Positions 21,167 through 34,995 of a stretch of DNA of 64,000 bases are shown in pieces. Each line of letters starts with the position of its first letter. Position 1 is the first letter of the stretch. The notes below the pieces were generated by a model. That model searched no databases, was not told the origin of the DNA, and worked only from the letters and a program-made list of their open reading frames with translations. The translations under genes and the position numbers were made by a program. Origin of the DNA: Dipteris shenzhenensis (Eukaryota; Polypodiophyta; Polypodiopsida; Gleicheniales); NCBI GenBank assembly GCA_047967505.1, contig CM106541.1; one strand, 5' to 3'.

Positions 21167-22401
21167 AAAGGTCAAAAATATTCTTATGACTTCAAATATC
21201 ATCTACCTCTATCGCCCCCTCCTCCTTGCCTAATAGATAGATTGTGAGATAAAAACTTATGCTCTTGATAAAGAGACAAGTTCCAAATCAAAATCACTTG
21301 ATTACCTTGAATGTATTGTGTTCTTCAGTCTTGAAGTTGATTCTCTATGCTCCAATAAGATAGAGAAAGGTGCAAAATTTTAAAAATACTATTTTTTCAT
21401 GCTCCTTCCAAGTAGAGTCAAGTTGTATCTTTGGTCTCTAAGAGAGAGAGGAGCAAGTAAAGAATGAATGGAAGTGATATAGAGCTTGAACATAAGTTTT
21501 CTCTGAGATATTTTTGCTAGTGGAAATAAAGATAGGGAAAACAAGTAATCAAGGGTGGAATGAAGATAGTTTCAAAAAACTGCTAGAAGATGGCAGCAAT
21601 GCATTTTTAAAATGCATGGAAGAAGTGAAACATTTTGGAAGGAGAGAGGAATGAGAGAGTTGGTTTGGAAGTTAAAGTTCTAGGCCAAATCGTTGAATCA
21701 AAAGGAAAACATGAGCATAGTTCTAGCTAGGGGATAGTTTGGATGTGAGAAAAACAAGGAGGCCTAACATGGTCAAGCCAAGCCTACCAAAGGTAATATT
21801 TTGGTAAGAACCAATGACTTTTCGTAGGTATTTTGGAAAAACAATGGAATTTCCCCTAGATTTGGAGAGCCTCTATTACAGTGGAGTCCACGTGGCATAA
21901 TATCCTTGATGGATTCCATATTCCCTTATCCACGACTCTAATATTTTAGTAATTCTCTAAAGAACCCCTTTTTTAGTCCAAATTTTTGTAATGTGTGTGA
22001 TGATTATGCACGTAGCATTAGAGCACTAAGCTATTTTGGAATTGATGGATTTTTTTGCTCTAGAAGGTGTTTATAATGCAAGTAAAGCAATGTAAGAAGG
22101 CAATCTAAAGGTGTGGCATGTCCATGGCAAACCAAGAACACTGTAATAAGCCTTCACAACAACGGATTCAAAACTTCTTGAAGAAGGCATCATAGCAAGC
22201 CCCTCTCCCCTCCTGCATTCCCTTTCAACCTCCGAGATCTTTAGTTTCTTCTGAGCCATCTTCAACAGTCTAGCCATCTCAGAAGTGAGGAGATGTGGCT
22301 CTTGTTAAAGGGAGGGGGGCATGGGAAAGAAATAAGGTGGCTAGGGAAAGAAGATAAGGGAGATCATAAGGGAATGTAGGAGGGAAGAAGAGCTTGCTAC
22401 A
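21167..22401. other. Non-coding, no recognised feature
   Basis: AT-rich, with no open frame of note. The 22250-22400 end is purine-rich and leads into a gag-like remnant. Confidence 0.45.
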
Positions 22402-23370
22402 ATGCTATCTTTAAGAAGTTTGAATCCCTTGCCTATTGACCAACAATTGGATGGCAACAACTATAGGGTTTGGAAAGTTTTTATGGAGTCTATTCTGATG
22501 GCAACAACTATAGGGTTTGTAAATTTATTATGGAGTCTATCCTACAATTTTTATGACCTCACTGACTTCATCCTTTTGGGAGTTACCGCCAGGATGGCAA
22601 TAACTACAAGATTTGGAAAGTTAGTATGGAGTCAGTACAATCTTATGAACTAGCTAACTTCATCGTTTTAGGAGTTGAAATGCCAAATTCAAATGTAGAG
22701 CATCTTGGCATTCTTGAGAAGATGAGGCAATGATATTGGCCCAGTTATGGGACCTAGTAAATGCTTGTTTACACTCTTTCATTTTTCTAAATTGTACCCC
22801 TCAAGCACATGATGCTAGTAAAGGGGATTTTGGAGCATCTAGTAACCCTCTACAACCAGTCTCCCCAATGAAGAGAGTTTCCTTCAGAGTCCCGATGTGA
22901 GTGTTGAACCTCGCAAAGTTAGCAACCAATCAGGAGCATAGCAACAAGTTGCAAGCACTTCAGTAGGAGGTATTCCAAGCAAGCGAGAAGATTTCCTTGC
23001 AATACATGGCCATCATGTTGTTGTCCCATCTATCATCCCAATATTCACCATTTCACTCCCCTCCCATCACCAATGGGAGGTTGAACATTTCTAGTTGGGA
23101 TGAGATTGTGCCTATGGTTCTAGATCAGGAAGAGCGTTTCCAAATTCCTCCCTAGGATGGAGATGTGCAGATGGCTCCTGTGCACCAAATGCAAAACAAC
23201 TAAGGAAAGGGGAAGTCAAAATTTTCTCCATCCACCGAGCCAGAAGTCCAATGTAGAGAGAGAGTCCTTGAAGGCTGACAAAATGTGCAATCATTGTGGC
23301 ACGAAGGGCAACTATTGGACGCATGCCCTCACAAGAATAAAGATAAGGGTATGGGTTCCTCTATAGGCAG
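22402..23370 (+). pseudogene. Copia gag remnant with internal triplication
   Basis: Starts LNPLPIDQQLDGNNYRVWKVFMESIL, matching the N-terminus of copia gag (compare LDNSNYGTWKYRMETIL in the complete element). The segment GATGGCAACAACTATAGGGTTTGG...ATGGAGTC occurs three times (22450, 22497, 22594) in different frames. A degenerate knuckle CNHCGTKGNYWTHA (the expected His is Asn) follows near 23288. The middle has many stops. No pol seen. Confidence 0.55.
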
Positions 23371-23498
23371 TACCAACTACTCTGGCCTTTGTTCATATGG
23401 AGAGCCTGGATGTTCACTCTTCTTTAGGAGGAGATGGGCCGCTTTGACAGTTGGTGATTCATTGGTAATGGATACTTTACAATGTGCTTCCAATGGCA

Positions 23499-23640
23499 TA
23501 TACTTGGGGAGTAGGAAGGGGGGACTTGCTAGGGGGGATAGACTAAAGAGGTGTGTTATATGGTGGATGTTACAGTGGCATGTACTTGGGGAGTAGGACG
23601 GGGACTCGCTAGGCATCATAGGCTAAATAGGTTTTTAAGC
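23499..23640. repeat. ~80-bp imperfect tandem duplication
   Basis: TACTTGGGGAGTAGGA with a following GGGGACTYGCTAGG and a TAAA.AGGT tail occurs at 23504 and 23584. Confidence 0.7.
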
Positions 23641-23794
23641 ATAGGGAAACAAACTAGGGATGTGGATCAAAGTGGATGAATTTGAGTTTGTAGCAAGAGG
23701 TGGATATAGAAACAAATGAAGAGGCGGGAGATTGAGAAGCATTTACCATGTAGTCATCCCACAAATGGGGTGCTCCTTGGCACAAATCTACTCT

Positions 23795-23952
23795 GTTGAA
23801 TCCCCTTGAAGCAATAGCAATAAACAATGTCACTTCTTTTCTATGAACTCCAAGGTTAAATGACCACTATCATGTTGAATCCCCTTGAGGCAATAGCAAT
23901 AAACAATGTCACTTCTTTTCTATGAACTCCAAGGTTAAATGACCACTATCAT
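23795..23952. repeat. 79-bp tandem duplication
   Basis: Units 23795-23873 and 23874-23952 start GTTGAATCCCCTTGA and differ by one visible base (GAAGCAA versus GAGGCAA). Very recent. Confidence 0.95.
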
Positions 23953-25717
23953 GTAAGAATAACAGCAAGTTGTCCTATTCTTGGCCTTCCTAAGTTCCTC
24001 AAGATTTCTCTCCACCTCATCATCTTTTGCCTTATGTTGGCATAGCTCTTTCATCTCTCTCATGAGAAAAGCAACTTTATCGCCTTTTTTCTTTTTGTTG
24101 GCAGAGCTCTTCTGCCTCTTTCCTGAGTAGACTAAGTTCATTGTTAGAGTTTGAATCCATAGAGGTTGCCGATCATAAAGGAGGCTCTCATTTGAACACA
24201 ATATTGCATTCTTCACTTGGGTCTTGGAATTTCTCGAAGGTTGCTACCTTTGGGAAAGCGTCTCTCGGATCTTTCATTGACTCAAAGGTGGAAATTTCCT
24301 TCATGGCCCACCCTTTGATGAGTGTTGTACCTGAGATAGAGGGTAGCTAAGACGTAAGAACCGACTCGAGTGACTAACTCTACCAATATCTTAGCTGGCC
24401 CACCTTGAGAGAGCTAAGTTCTGACTTTATGAGCTTGCAGAAGTTGCCCGCTCAAAATTTTCTCAAGAAAACTTCCATAGTGGAGGGGAGAGGTATAAGG
24501 AATGTGTCTCCTTTGTCTACTACCTATCTAGCCACCACGAATTGGTTGTATAACTTATTTGCACCTTCTTCCAAAGTGGAGGGGAAGAGCATAAGATATG
24601 TGTCTCCTTTTTCCATCCCCTTGTATTTACATGCATATTTGCCAAATTTTGGTAGAACTAGAATCCATTTTCTTGGTCTCTTTGGAGTGTGCAAAAAAGA
24701 CCAAGAAATGTAAAAGACAGAGAGCATGTTTTCTTAGTGATAATAAGTCAAATGGGTGGATTTGTAAACTACATTCTTAGAAATTCACAACATATGTATC
24801 CATCTTATGTAAGGTCAATGTTTCTCAAGACTACACGTTGCATGTAACCAACATTCTTGACACACTGGATGCAATCATTGCTAAAATGCTCTCTCTCATG
24901 ATCATGCATGTAAGAGACAATGGATGAGATATTGAATATACCAACAATCTGTAAAACGATACAAGTCCCATACGCTCTTGAAAAGGTTGCACTGAACCTT
25001 GCACGCACTCGTGCTAATTGAACTCGTAGAGGAGTTGTGAGCCCACAGTGCCATTCCCTCACCACCAATCACCCAATACATTGACCCCATAGATCCACTC
25101 CCATATTACCAACCACCCAAGGCCTTGAGCTTACATGTGCTTTTTACAACCTCTCCCTACCGATTCACTCACTCAATGCTAAATCACCAAATGTCTACCT
25201 CCACACACCATATCAAGCCAAAACTCCCTCCTGCATGATCTTTCTTTCTTTGTTATTAACTTGGAGAGTAGGTAGGTAGCTAATCAACAAACGAGGGCAC
25301 ATGGCTCCAACGTGTTTATAAGAAAATTGTAATACCCCTAAAAATAATATCAAATATTGAAATCATATGGGTCCAAATAAACTCGCAATGAAGCATCAAA
25401 TCTAAGTCCACAATAAGGAACCCTATAGTATGCAAGGAGAAGGACCCTACACAGTGCAATATGGAAATGCACTGCCAAAAGTAGAAGAAAATATGATGAT
25501 ATCAACTAGGCCTCTTTTATTGAAAACTTCATAGTGTGAAATTTGTAAGGATGGCCTAGTTCAAGTCGTTGCTACTGGAATATATTAACATGGAAAGGAC
25601 GATGCATCATATTGGCATAGTTAAAAGTTTGCTATCTATAGTAAATTCATAATTTTCTATCCATTGTACATTCATAGATATAAGTTTTAAGGTTCAAAGA
25701 AAACATCCTCAAGGTTT
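23953..25717. other. Intergenic; unrecognised minus-strand coding-like remnant
   Basis: On the minus strand 24727-23935 keeps several moderately open stretches (FGKYACKYKGMEKGDTYLM near 24650; REMKELCQHKAKDDEVERN near 24020, which looks helical). Family unknown. About 95 bp is duplicated at 24478 and 24573 (AGTGGAGGGGA.AG..ATAAG..ATGTGTCTCCTTT). The rest is featureless. Confidence 0.35.
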
Positions 25718-25850
25718 GATTATACTTTAACCTTCGGTATGGCTTATATATACCTAACTACAGATGCATGCATAGCACAAAAATGTTCGATTATACTTTA
25801 ACCTTTGGTTTGGCTTATACATACCTAACTACAGATGCATGCATAGCATA
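25718..25850. repeat. 71-bp tandem duplication
   Basis: GATTATACTTTAACCTT..GGCTTATA.ATACC..ACTACAGATGCATGCATAGCA at 25718 and 25789. Confidence 0.9.
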
Positions 25851-28010
<2,160 letters not shown>

Positions 28011-28260
28011 GCTTGTGTTCTCCAATAAGACTCATGACTACCAAATTTCGCACTTCATGCCTTGAAATAATTGTCACCTCCCTTATCACCAACTGTACTC
28101 CTATGATGAAAGTAAAGAACATTTCCTGTTGAATTTGCTTGTGTTCGCCAATAAGACTCATGACTACCAAATTTCGCACTTCATGCCTTGAAATAATTGT
28201 CACTCCCTTATCACCAACTGTACTCCTATGATGAAAGTAAAGAACATTTCCTGTTGAATT
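28011..28260. repeat. 126-bp tandem duplication
   Basis: Units starting GCTTGTGTTC at 28011 and 28137 are almost identical (CTCCAAT/CGCCAAT; one copy lacks CT in CACCTCCC). A minus-strand frame spans both copies but has no recognisable domain. Confidence 0.93.
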
Positions 28261-28645
28261 ACACCTCACCTTCAACCACGTCTATGGAATCTTTGTTCTC
28301 TTCCAGCTTGACACTCAGGACCATACCATTCTTTCCTCTTTGCCATGCACTGCACTTGGTAGCACCACATAACCAGACACCATCCATCGAACCATAGTTA
28401 GCTGGTAGTACAGAAGGGAGAGATCTCTTGAGAAGCCCTTGTCCTCGTAGGAGGAAGTTAATCACCATGCTAGCAAAACTCTGATTTTCTCTCTTTTAAG
28501 ATTTTTCCTTGTCCTTGTCTGAAGCATTATGAATCCATGCTATACAATTGTAGAAGCATTTAAATTCTCTTTGTTAGGACAAGTATTGCCAAAACGTCAA
28601 GGATACCAATTCTTGAATATATTTCTTATGAAGACCACTTTTTTT

Positions 28646-29043
28646 AGCAAGTACTCTTGCAATATATCATCTAAAAATATGTGAACACTGCTCTTGGTGT
28701 CACAACTTCATCATCTTTCTTATTCTTGTATAAGGAAGCCAGAAACCTCTTTAATAGTCAGCCTTTTGGCTCTTTTATCGAATTAGAAGTAATCAAGAAA
28801 TTGAAAGACTTTGATAGAGTTTAAAAAAACAATGTAGGACCCCTTTTTTTAAAGCAAGTACTCTTGCAATATATCATCAAAAAATATGTGAACACTGCTC
28901 TCGGTGTCACAACTTCATCATCTTTGTTATTCTTGCATAAGGAAGCCAGAAACCTCTTTTAATAGTCAGCCTTTTGGCCCTTTTATTGAATTAGAAGTAA
29001 TCAAAAAATTGAAAGACTTTGATAGAGTTCAAAAAAACAATGT
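28646..29043. repeat. 207-bp tandem duplication
   Basis: AGCAAGTACTCTTGCAATATAT starts each copy, at 28646 and 28853. They differ by roughly ten bases. Just downstream, AACAAAATCCTGATGAGGA is itself repeated (29109 and 29131). Confidence 0.92.
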
Positions 29044-29342
29044 GCAATTCTTTGAGTTGATCTTTGACCATAACAAAAACAGGCCTCTACCTTCACCACC
29101 ACATCTCCAACAAAATCCTGATGAGGATCCAACAAAATCCTGATGAGGAAATGCTGTTTCTCAGAGTGAGAACAACCCCTAGTATTGGTTGCTCCATGTA
29201 CGCCCTTGAATTTGTTCCAAACCTTTTCTATGGATATGGCAGGTTGGATATCAAGAATGTTTAAATCAGCCACCCTCATCAACTTGATGGCAAAGGATTC
29301 AGCCTCCTCCCACAAGACCGTTTGAGCTGCATGAGATAACAT
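29001..29342 (-). pseudogene. Probable copia integrase remnant
   Basis: Reads MLSHAAQTVLWEEAESFAIKL, resembling the copia integrase stretch in which a Leu-rich segment precedes W.EA and tissue-spanning A..L.N residues, then W near residue 42 and a (H)..TRGC like the ...LRxFGC that follows. On the same strand ATGATATTAGAGCC at about 29560-29576 resembles a mutated primer site. All weak. It may be the remains of a minus-strand copia copy with gag deleted. Confidence 0.3.
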
Positions 29343-30514
29343 ATGGGCTACAACCTGACTCTCAACCTTTGATGTGCCAGCGAGTTTACCTGCTTATTTT
29401 AAACTTTGGCAGAAGAGCTGTTCTTAACCTACTTAAGATCTTTACTAAAGACAGGTGCGCTTACGCCATTTCTGTGTAGAAGCTTGACCCTCCTATGAAG
29501 GACCAAAGGAGCGTCTCCACCTACAGCAAATGGCTCAGCTCAAGATCATCTCCTTCAATTGGCTCTAATATCATATTGAAATTGATAATCGACCTAAGCT
29601 AGTAGAAGACCGAGGGAGGGCTCCACAGGGCTTGTCTAGGATAATTATTGAGACACAAAAACTGCTTGAAGCAACAAAAAACATGGGTTTTGAAAGTCGC
29701 AACAGTGTGCACACCTAAATCTAGGCGAGCACTGTCCTCATGCCTATCCCTTGTCCAGGCTCCCAGCAAGGTGCAAGAGTCTTCCAGCTTCCATGTAAGG
29801 AGAGAAATGAACAGATAGAGAGTGGAGAGAAGGAAAGAAAGGGCTGTAGAGGTTTGGGCAACAGATCTACCCCGAAATGCACCCAGAATGTCTGTCCCAG
29901 AGATGCCGTGCCTCAGCTACAAACACCTCGAAAACAGCACCCCAAACATCCGCACAAGTGCCTCGAGTGGTGTGCCTCAGGTCCGTACGGCTTGTCTTAA
30001 ATGCATTGTACAATGCAATTAATGCACTCTACAGCAGTCAGCACAGGTTGTATGGAGTGCATTGGGAAGTGTGCATCAGCCTAGAGCGAGGGAATGCGTG
30101 CCAGCAGGAGGGAAAACAGCCTAAATTCGTCAAAATCAGCAGTAGGGGTACTTCTCTTCTGTTTGGAGTCCTTCCTGATTCCCACAGGCTCAAGCAAGCA
30201 CTAAGAAGCAAGAGTGTGCCTAGGGAAAGGTCAAAGGACACTGTTGATGCATGTGAAAGCATTGAGGCTCCTTTGAGCACAGTTTGCAATTGCTTTGGAT
30301 GCTTTGATGCTTTCAGTTGGGTCAAGTCAGGAGTGAATTCCTAAGATTTCCTTGCCAATTGGATCTTAGTGGTGCACTATATAGAATAGATGCCCAGAAG
30401 ATGGTCAGAGGAATTGCAAGAGGAACAGTGCAGCTTTTCCATTTCAGAAGTAAATACCGAAAGGGGCGCCAAGGCATTTGGGGCCAGTGGGTGCCTTGCG
30501 TACAGTTTTCATTG
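29343..30514. other. Intergenic, nothing firmly recognised
   Basis: Unique-looking sequence that forms the left flank of the LINE insertion. Modest open frames (29877-30344 plus, 30325-30038 minus) show no domain and overlap on both strands. Confidence 0.4.
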
Positions 30515-30529
30515 AGCAAGGGCATTCTA
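30515..30529. repeat. LINE target-site duplication, left
   Basis: AGCAAGGGCATTCTA, identical to 37771-37785. Confidence 0.95.
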
Positions 30530-30586
30530 TTTTTTTTGCCGAAAAAACAGTGCTAATTATATTACTTCGAGAACAAGATACAAGAG

Positions 30587-30632
30587 GTCAGCTTATAGCT
30601 GACGGGCTGCGTTCACAAACCGGACGCAGCCC
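30587..30632 (-). other. Two adjacent stem-loops in the LINE 3' UTR
   Basis: GTCAGCT-TAT-AGCTGAC (30587-30603) is followed at once by GGGCTGCGT, an 11-nt loop, ACGCAGCCC (30604-30632). Both stems are perfect. They sit about 27 bp after the ORF2 stop and 57 bp before the A-tail. In stringent-type LINEs a 3' stem-loop is the RT recognition site; that role is inferred here. Confidence 0.85.
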
Positions 30633-30658
30633 AAAAGGTAGCATAATAAATCATACTC

Positions 30659-33600
30659 TCACGGAGGGATATGCTGAGTGTGAATGAACAGCCATCGGGG
30701 TGGTGAGTAGTGCCACCGAAGGCCCTGCGTAGTCTGCTCGAAGAAGAGGCTCTGTGTGTCCCAAGCCTGGAGGAAGCGTCTCCGCTTCTCCTGACCAGCC
30801 CGGGAGTCTCCCTGAATCTGGTCCCACTGGCCTCTGAGGGTATGAATAATCTCACTCCAAATCTCCGCCATGATCTGGGCAGTCGATAAGGAGGTGCCAC
30901 CGAGGATCTGCGCGCAGCGCGAGGTCCAGATGTGCCATCCTGTAATGCTGCTGATAATCTCCCAGACTGGCTGCCTCTCCCGAACTCCTGTATCAGCCTC
31001 TGCTAGGTGCTGTGGGATACCCTCGAGCGGCCCCCACGTCCCCTGTGTGATAAGGAAAGTGGGGTCCTGCTGGCATGCCTCGAACAAGTGATGAAGACCA
31101 GGTGCGGTGCTGCACCAACAGAACGCGCCCCAAGTGATCACTCCTAGCTCTGGTGCTGCACGAGTAAGAAGCCCGAAAGTCCACCTCCACACTTCCTGGG
31201 CGCGCGTGCAGCTCCACAGGCAGTGTTTTGGTGACTCCTCATCCGCATGGCAAATCTGACAGCAACCGTCCTGGCCTATCTGCCTCAACCAGCTCCCCAC
31301 TGGAAGACCTTTGTGGGTAAGGAGCCACAGGAAGTATGAGATCTTCCGCGGCCGCCAGCTCTCCCACAAGGCCTTCCAGAATGCCTGCAAAAAGAACCTG
31401 GAAATACCCTGTGCGTACCAGCTAGGACGCTGGGTGGGGGGGCGGCTCTGCATCCTCCCGAGAACTCGCCTGCCCAGCGAAGAAGGAAGTCGGCCCCTGT
31501 CCTGTCACAATCTCTGGCCACCACCACTCTCCTGGGTCCCACTCAAGCTCTGACAAGGCCCGCCCCTCCCAGAGCCAAAGACGCCAAAGCTGCAACTGGT
31601 CCTGCTCGATACTAGGGTCGGTATGCCAGACCTTCCCCAGAAGGCCTACGACCCTAACCCTCTGCCACGGGAGTAGGGGGTCGATGAGCGCATCCTCTCT
31701 CCTGAGTCGTCCATCCCCTGAAACCGCGAAGAAGGCGATAGAGGAGTCATCCAAACGTCCTGCGACCACCAGTGGGATGCCACGGGGGGTGAACTGTCCC
31801 AGCCAGTGGGTGTCTCCAGGCATGAGGACCTGAGGCTCAGGTGGAGCCAACCAAGCGGCTGGGATTGCACCGTCGATCTCCGTGCGTCTCGCCTGGACTC
31901 CGCGTGCACCTCCAGCTGCGTCTGCAAGATCGGCCATCTCCAGATGTTTGTACGTATCCCTCCAAACTCGAAGGGACCGGGCTGGCCCCCTCATCCAGCC
32001 GTCCCACCTGATATGTGATCTCTCCCCCAACTGAAGGCCCTCGGCGTCTCTGACCTGCCCATTCCAGACGAGCGGCTGGCGATCGATCTCCTCCTAACAG
32101 CTGGGCTGGGACTGAATGAGACTGAGACGGAGCCGCCTCCAAACCATGAGAAGGCTACGAACGAGTGGGGAGCGGGGCTGAGTGAGCGGGGCGGAAGTGA
32201 AGATCCACCTGAAGGACGGTAGCCACTCTCCACCTCGGCGCGGGACACAAGAGCCGACTCCCTGCTGAAGTAACATCTTCCACGTCTGCCCCCCTGGGGT
32301 CAAACCGCGGATGATAAGCTTGCCTAACAAGGCCTGACTCTGAAGCTCTGGATCAATGACCCCGAGACCACCCTCAGCCTGCGGAAGAATGACTGTCTGC
32401 CAAGCAACCCTGGCTCTGGTATCTCTATGCCCATCCTCCCCAGACCAAAGAAAGTTCCGAACCAACCTCCTGAGCTGTGCCACGCTGGATCTCGAGAAGC
32501 ACCAACAGGAAGCCACATACCAAGCCGTGGCTAGAAGGACCTGGTTAACTACTAAAGCACGACCTGCAAGGGAAAGCTTAGCAGTGCTCCAGAAAGCCAG
32601 CTTCCGTCGGATGGAATCTAGCACCGGGAGAAACTGCTGAGCTGGCGTAATGTCTAGGCCAACCTAGAAGCCAAGGTATCTAGCTGTCTGTCCACGTGGA
32701 ATCCATCTGAAGCCCAGAAATCGCCCCCACTGAGAACACGCCCCCGGGTCTGTGAGAAAACCAACTGATTTGTTCCAGTTGATTTTCGCACCAGCGGCCG
32801 AGCAGAAAACCTCCAGGGCCATCCGCACCCTCTCTAGCATCCTCTCATCGTCCTGGACATAAAGGGCTGTATCATCTGCGTACTCTGAGTCCAGAAGCTC
32901 CGTGTCCTCCCGGAGTGGAAGGCGAACACCCCTGAGCCCTGTGGACCTCGCCCGAAGGTAGTAAGTCATGGCCTCGGCGAAGAAGAGAAACAGATAAGGA
33001 GCCAGGGGACAGCCCTGACGTACTGATCTCTCCAAGCTGAATCGCTCACCCATCCTGCCTCCAATGATGACTCTGCTAGACGCTGTCCTGTACAAAGCTG
33101 AGATACCCTGAATCCAGCCTGCCGGGAAACCTAGCCGCTCCAGAGTCCCCTCCAAAAAGGACCAATCCACGCGATCGTAGGCCTTCTCGAAGTCGAGAAG
33201 TAAAATGGCAAGGTGTGATCCGCTGTATTGAGCCCACTCCGCCGCCTCTGAAAAGGTGAAGACATTATCCAGGATACTGCGATCCTGGACAAAGCCTGTC
33301 TGAGTGTCATGGACGAGGTCTGGAAGTAGAGGTCGAACTCTGGCACTGATCATCTTGGCGAGGATTTTGTAGGCAGTGGTAAGGAGAGTGATCGGACGCC
33401 ACTGGCCGATCTCCTGTCTATCTCCTCCCTTCGGGATGAGGCAAATCAATCCCGAGGAAAGGCTCTCTGGCATCTGACCGCTGCTGAAAATCCCCTGCAG
33501 AGCTGCAAGGAGGGGCTGATGGATCTGGTCCCAGAAGGAGGTGAAGAAAGCTCGGGATAGCCCATCCTCACCTGGGCATTTCTGCCCATCAATAGCCATC

Positions 33601-34995
33601 AAGGCCTCCAATATCTCATCCGAGGTGAACGGCGCCAACAACGTCGCCTGCATGCTAGGCTGGACCAGGGATGGAATGTGCCTCCACACCTCCTCACGGT
33701 CACGACTAGCACGAGGGACAAGTGGCTCCTGCTGAAAGAGGGTCCTGTAGAAGTCAGTGGCCAACCCCAAGACCTCCCCCGGGTCCGTAACAATGTGACC
33801 ATCCGCTGTCCTGAGACTCCGTAGCTGATCACCTGCAGCTCTCTGGCCGTGTGTCCTGAAGAACTCCCTGCACATCCGGTCACCCTTCCGGGCCCAGAAG
33901 GAGAGAGGCGTGATAGGAGAACTCGGAGCGACGCTGGAGGGTCTCCTCCAAGAGGGCTCGGGGAAGACTGCTGAAGTCGCTGAATGGAGGCGAGGTCCCT
34001 CCGAAGAGCTCTCTCTCTGCCCCACCAATCCTGTCGAACCTGTAGGGCTGCGAGCTGGCAGATCTGGCTGGACTCCTGCAGAGCCTGCGCGACCGAGTCT
34101 ACCAGATCCACGCCCTCCCCCCAGTCTCTGTCCCAAAGACTGCAAATGCTGCTACGGACGTCCACCCTCGAGAAGATGGAATCGGGAATCCTGCATGATC
34201 GGGGGAGGAGAGTCTGGGCTGCCGAATCTAGTGAAAGGAGCACAGGCACATGGTCGGAGAGTGTCGTCCCTGGAACAATGCCCGCCTGGCCACCTCTGCT
34301 GATGGCCCAATCACTGACATAAAACCTATCAAGCCGCTCCACGAGTCTGCCTCCTTCCCTGCGGAAGCCCCAAGAGAAGTCCAGGCTCCCGTGCCAACGC
34401 CGGAAGGACGGGTCTCTCCAACTGTCCCTCCCTCCTGTCGCGAAGATGAAAGAGTCCCAAGCTGACTGCTCTGCCTGAGCCATACCTGTGAACTCCGGAT
34501 CTCTACCCTGCTGGTCCTCCAAGGTCTCCAGGTTGTTGAAGTCTCCTCCAACAATCCAGGAATCCATGTCTGGAAGAATCCCTGTAAGTGTCCTCCAGAA
34601 GGTGGCTCTGCATCGGAGGTCTGTGGGAGCATAAATGTTGAGGATTCCTATCTTGGATCCCTCCAAATTCAGGCCTACCCAAAGGGCTCGGCCTGGGATC
34701 AACGTGCCGTGACCGAAAACTAACTGAGCTAACTGCTCGCACACGGAGGTACAGACCCCCCGCTCCTCCCCTGTGCGCCGATCGAAGGCTCCCAATAAGT
34801 ATAGGAGCGTCCAGGGAGAACCTTCCCGCAGCTACGGGCATGAGCCGCAGAAAGCTTGTGCTCCTGGAGCAGCAGTACATCCAATCGACCAATCACTGCA
34901 GGCTGAAGTTCCTGACGCAAAATGAGCTTCCTGGGACCACGGGTGTTCGAAGAGTGAAACCCGTTCACATTCCAAGATACGAGGTGTAGGCTCAT
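30659..34995 (-). pseudogene. LINE ORF2 (EN-RT-zinc-binding C-terminus)
   Basis: Starts at ATG 34995. Endonuclease: SWNVNG, LLQEHK, then after a frameshift near 34790 LNIYAPTD, GGDFNN and SDHVPV (near 34260). A second frameshift lies at about 34000-33900. RT: WARKGDRMCREFF, CPGEDGL, IPKGGD, PITLL, LLLDFEKAYDRVDW, RQGCPLAPYLF and SEYADDTALYV (near 32880). TAG at 32664 (YLGF*) and TAG at 32094 interrupt the same frame. A third frameshift near 31440 leads to the C-terminal zinc-binding domain (RKISYFLWLLTHKGLP, CCQIC, HCLWSC). Ends at 30659. About 1440 codons if repaired. No RNase H domain seen. Confidence 0.92.

Noticed and set aside
33910-34465. Plus-strand open frames opposite LINE ORF2
   Set aside because: Antisense shadows of a GC-rich coding sequence; no independent signals.
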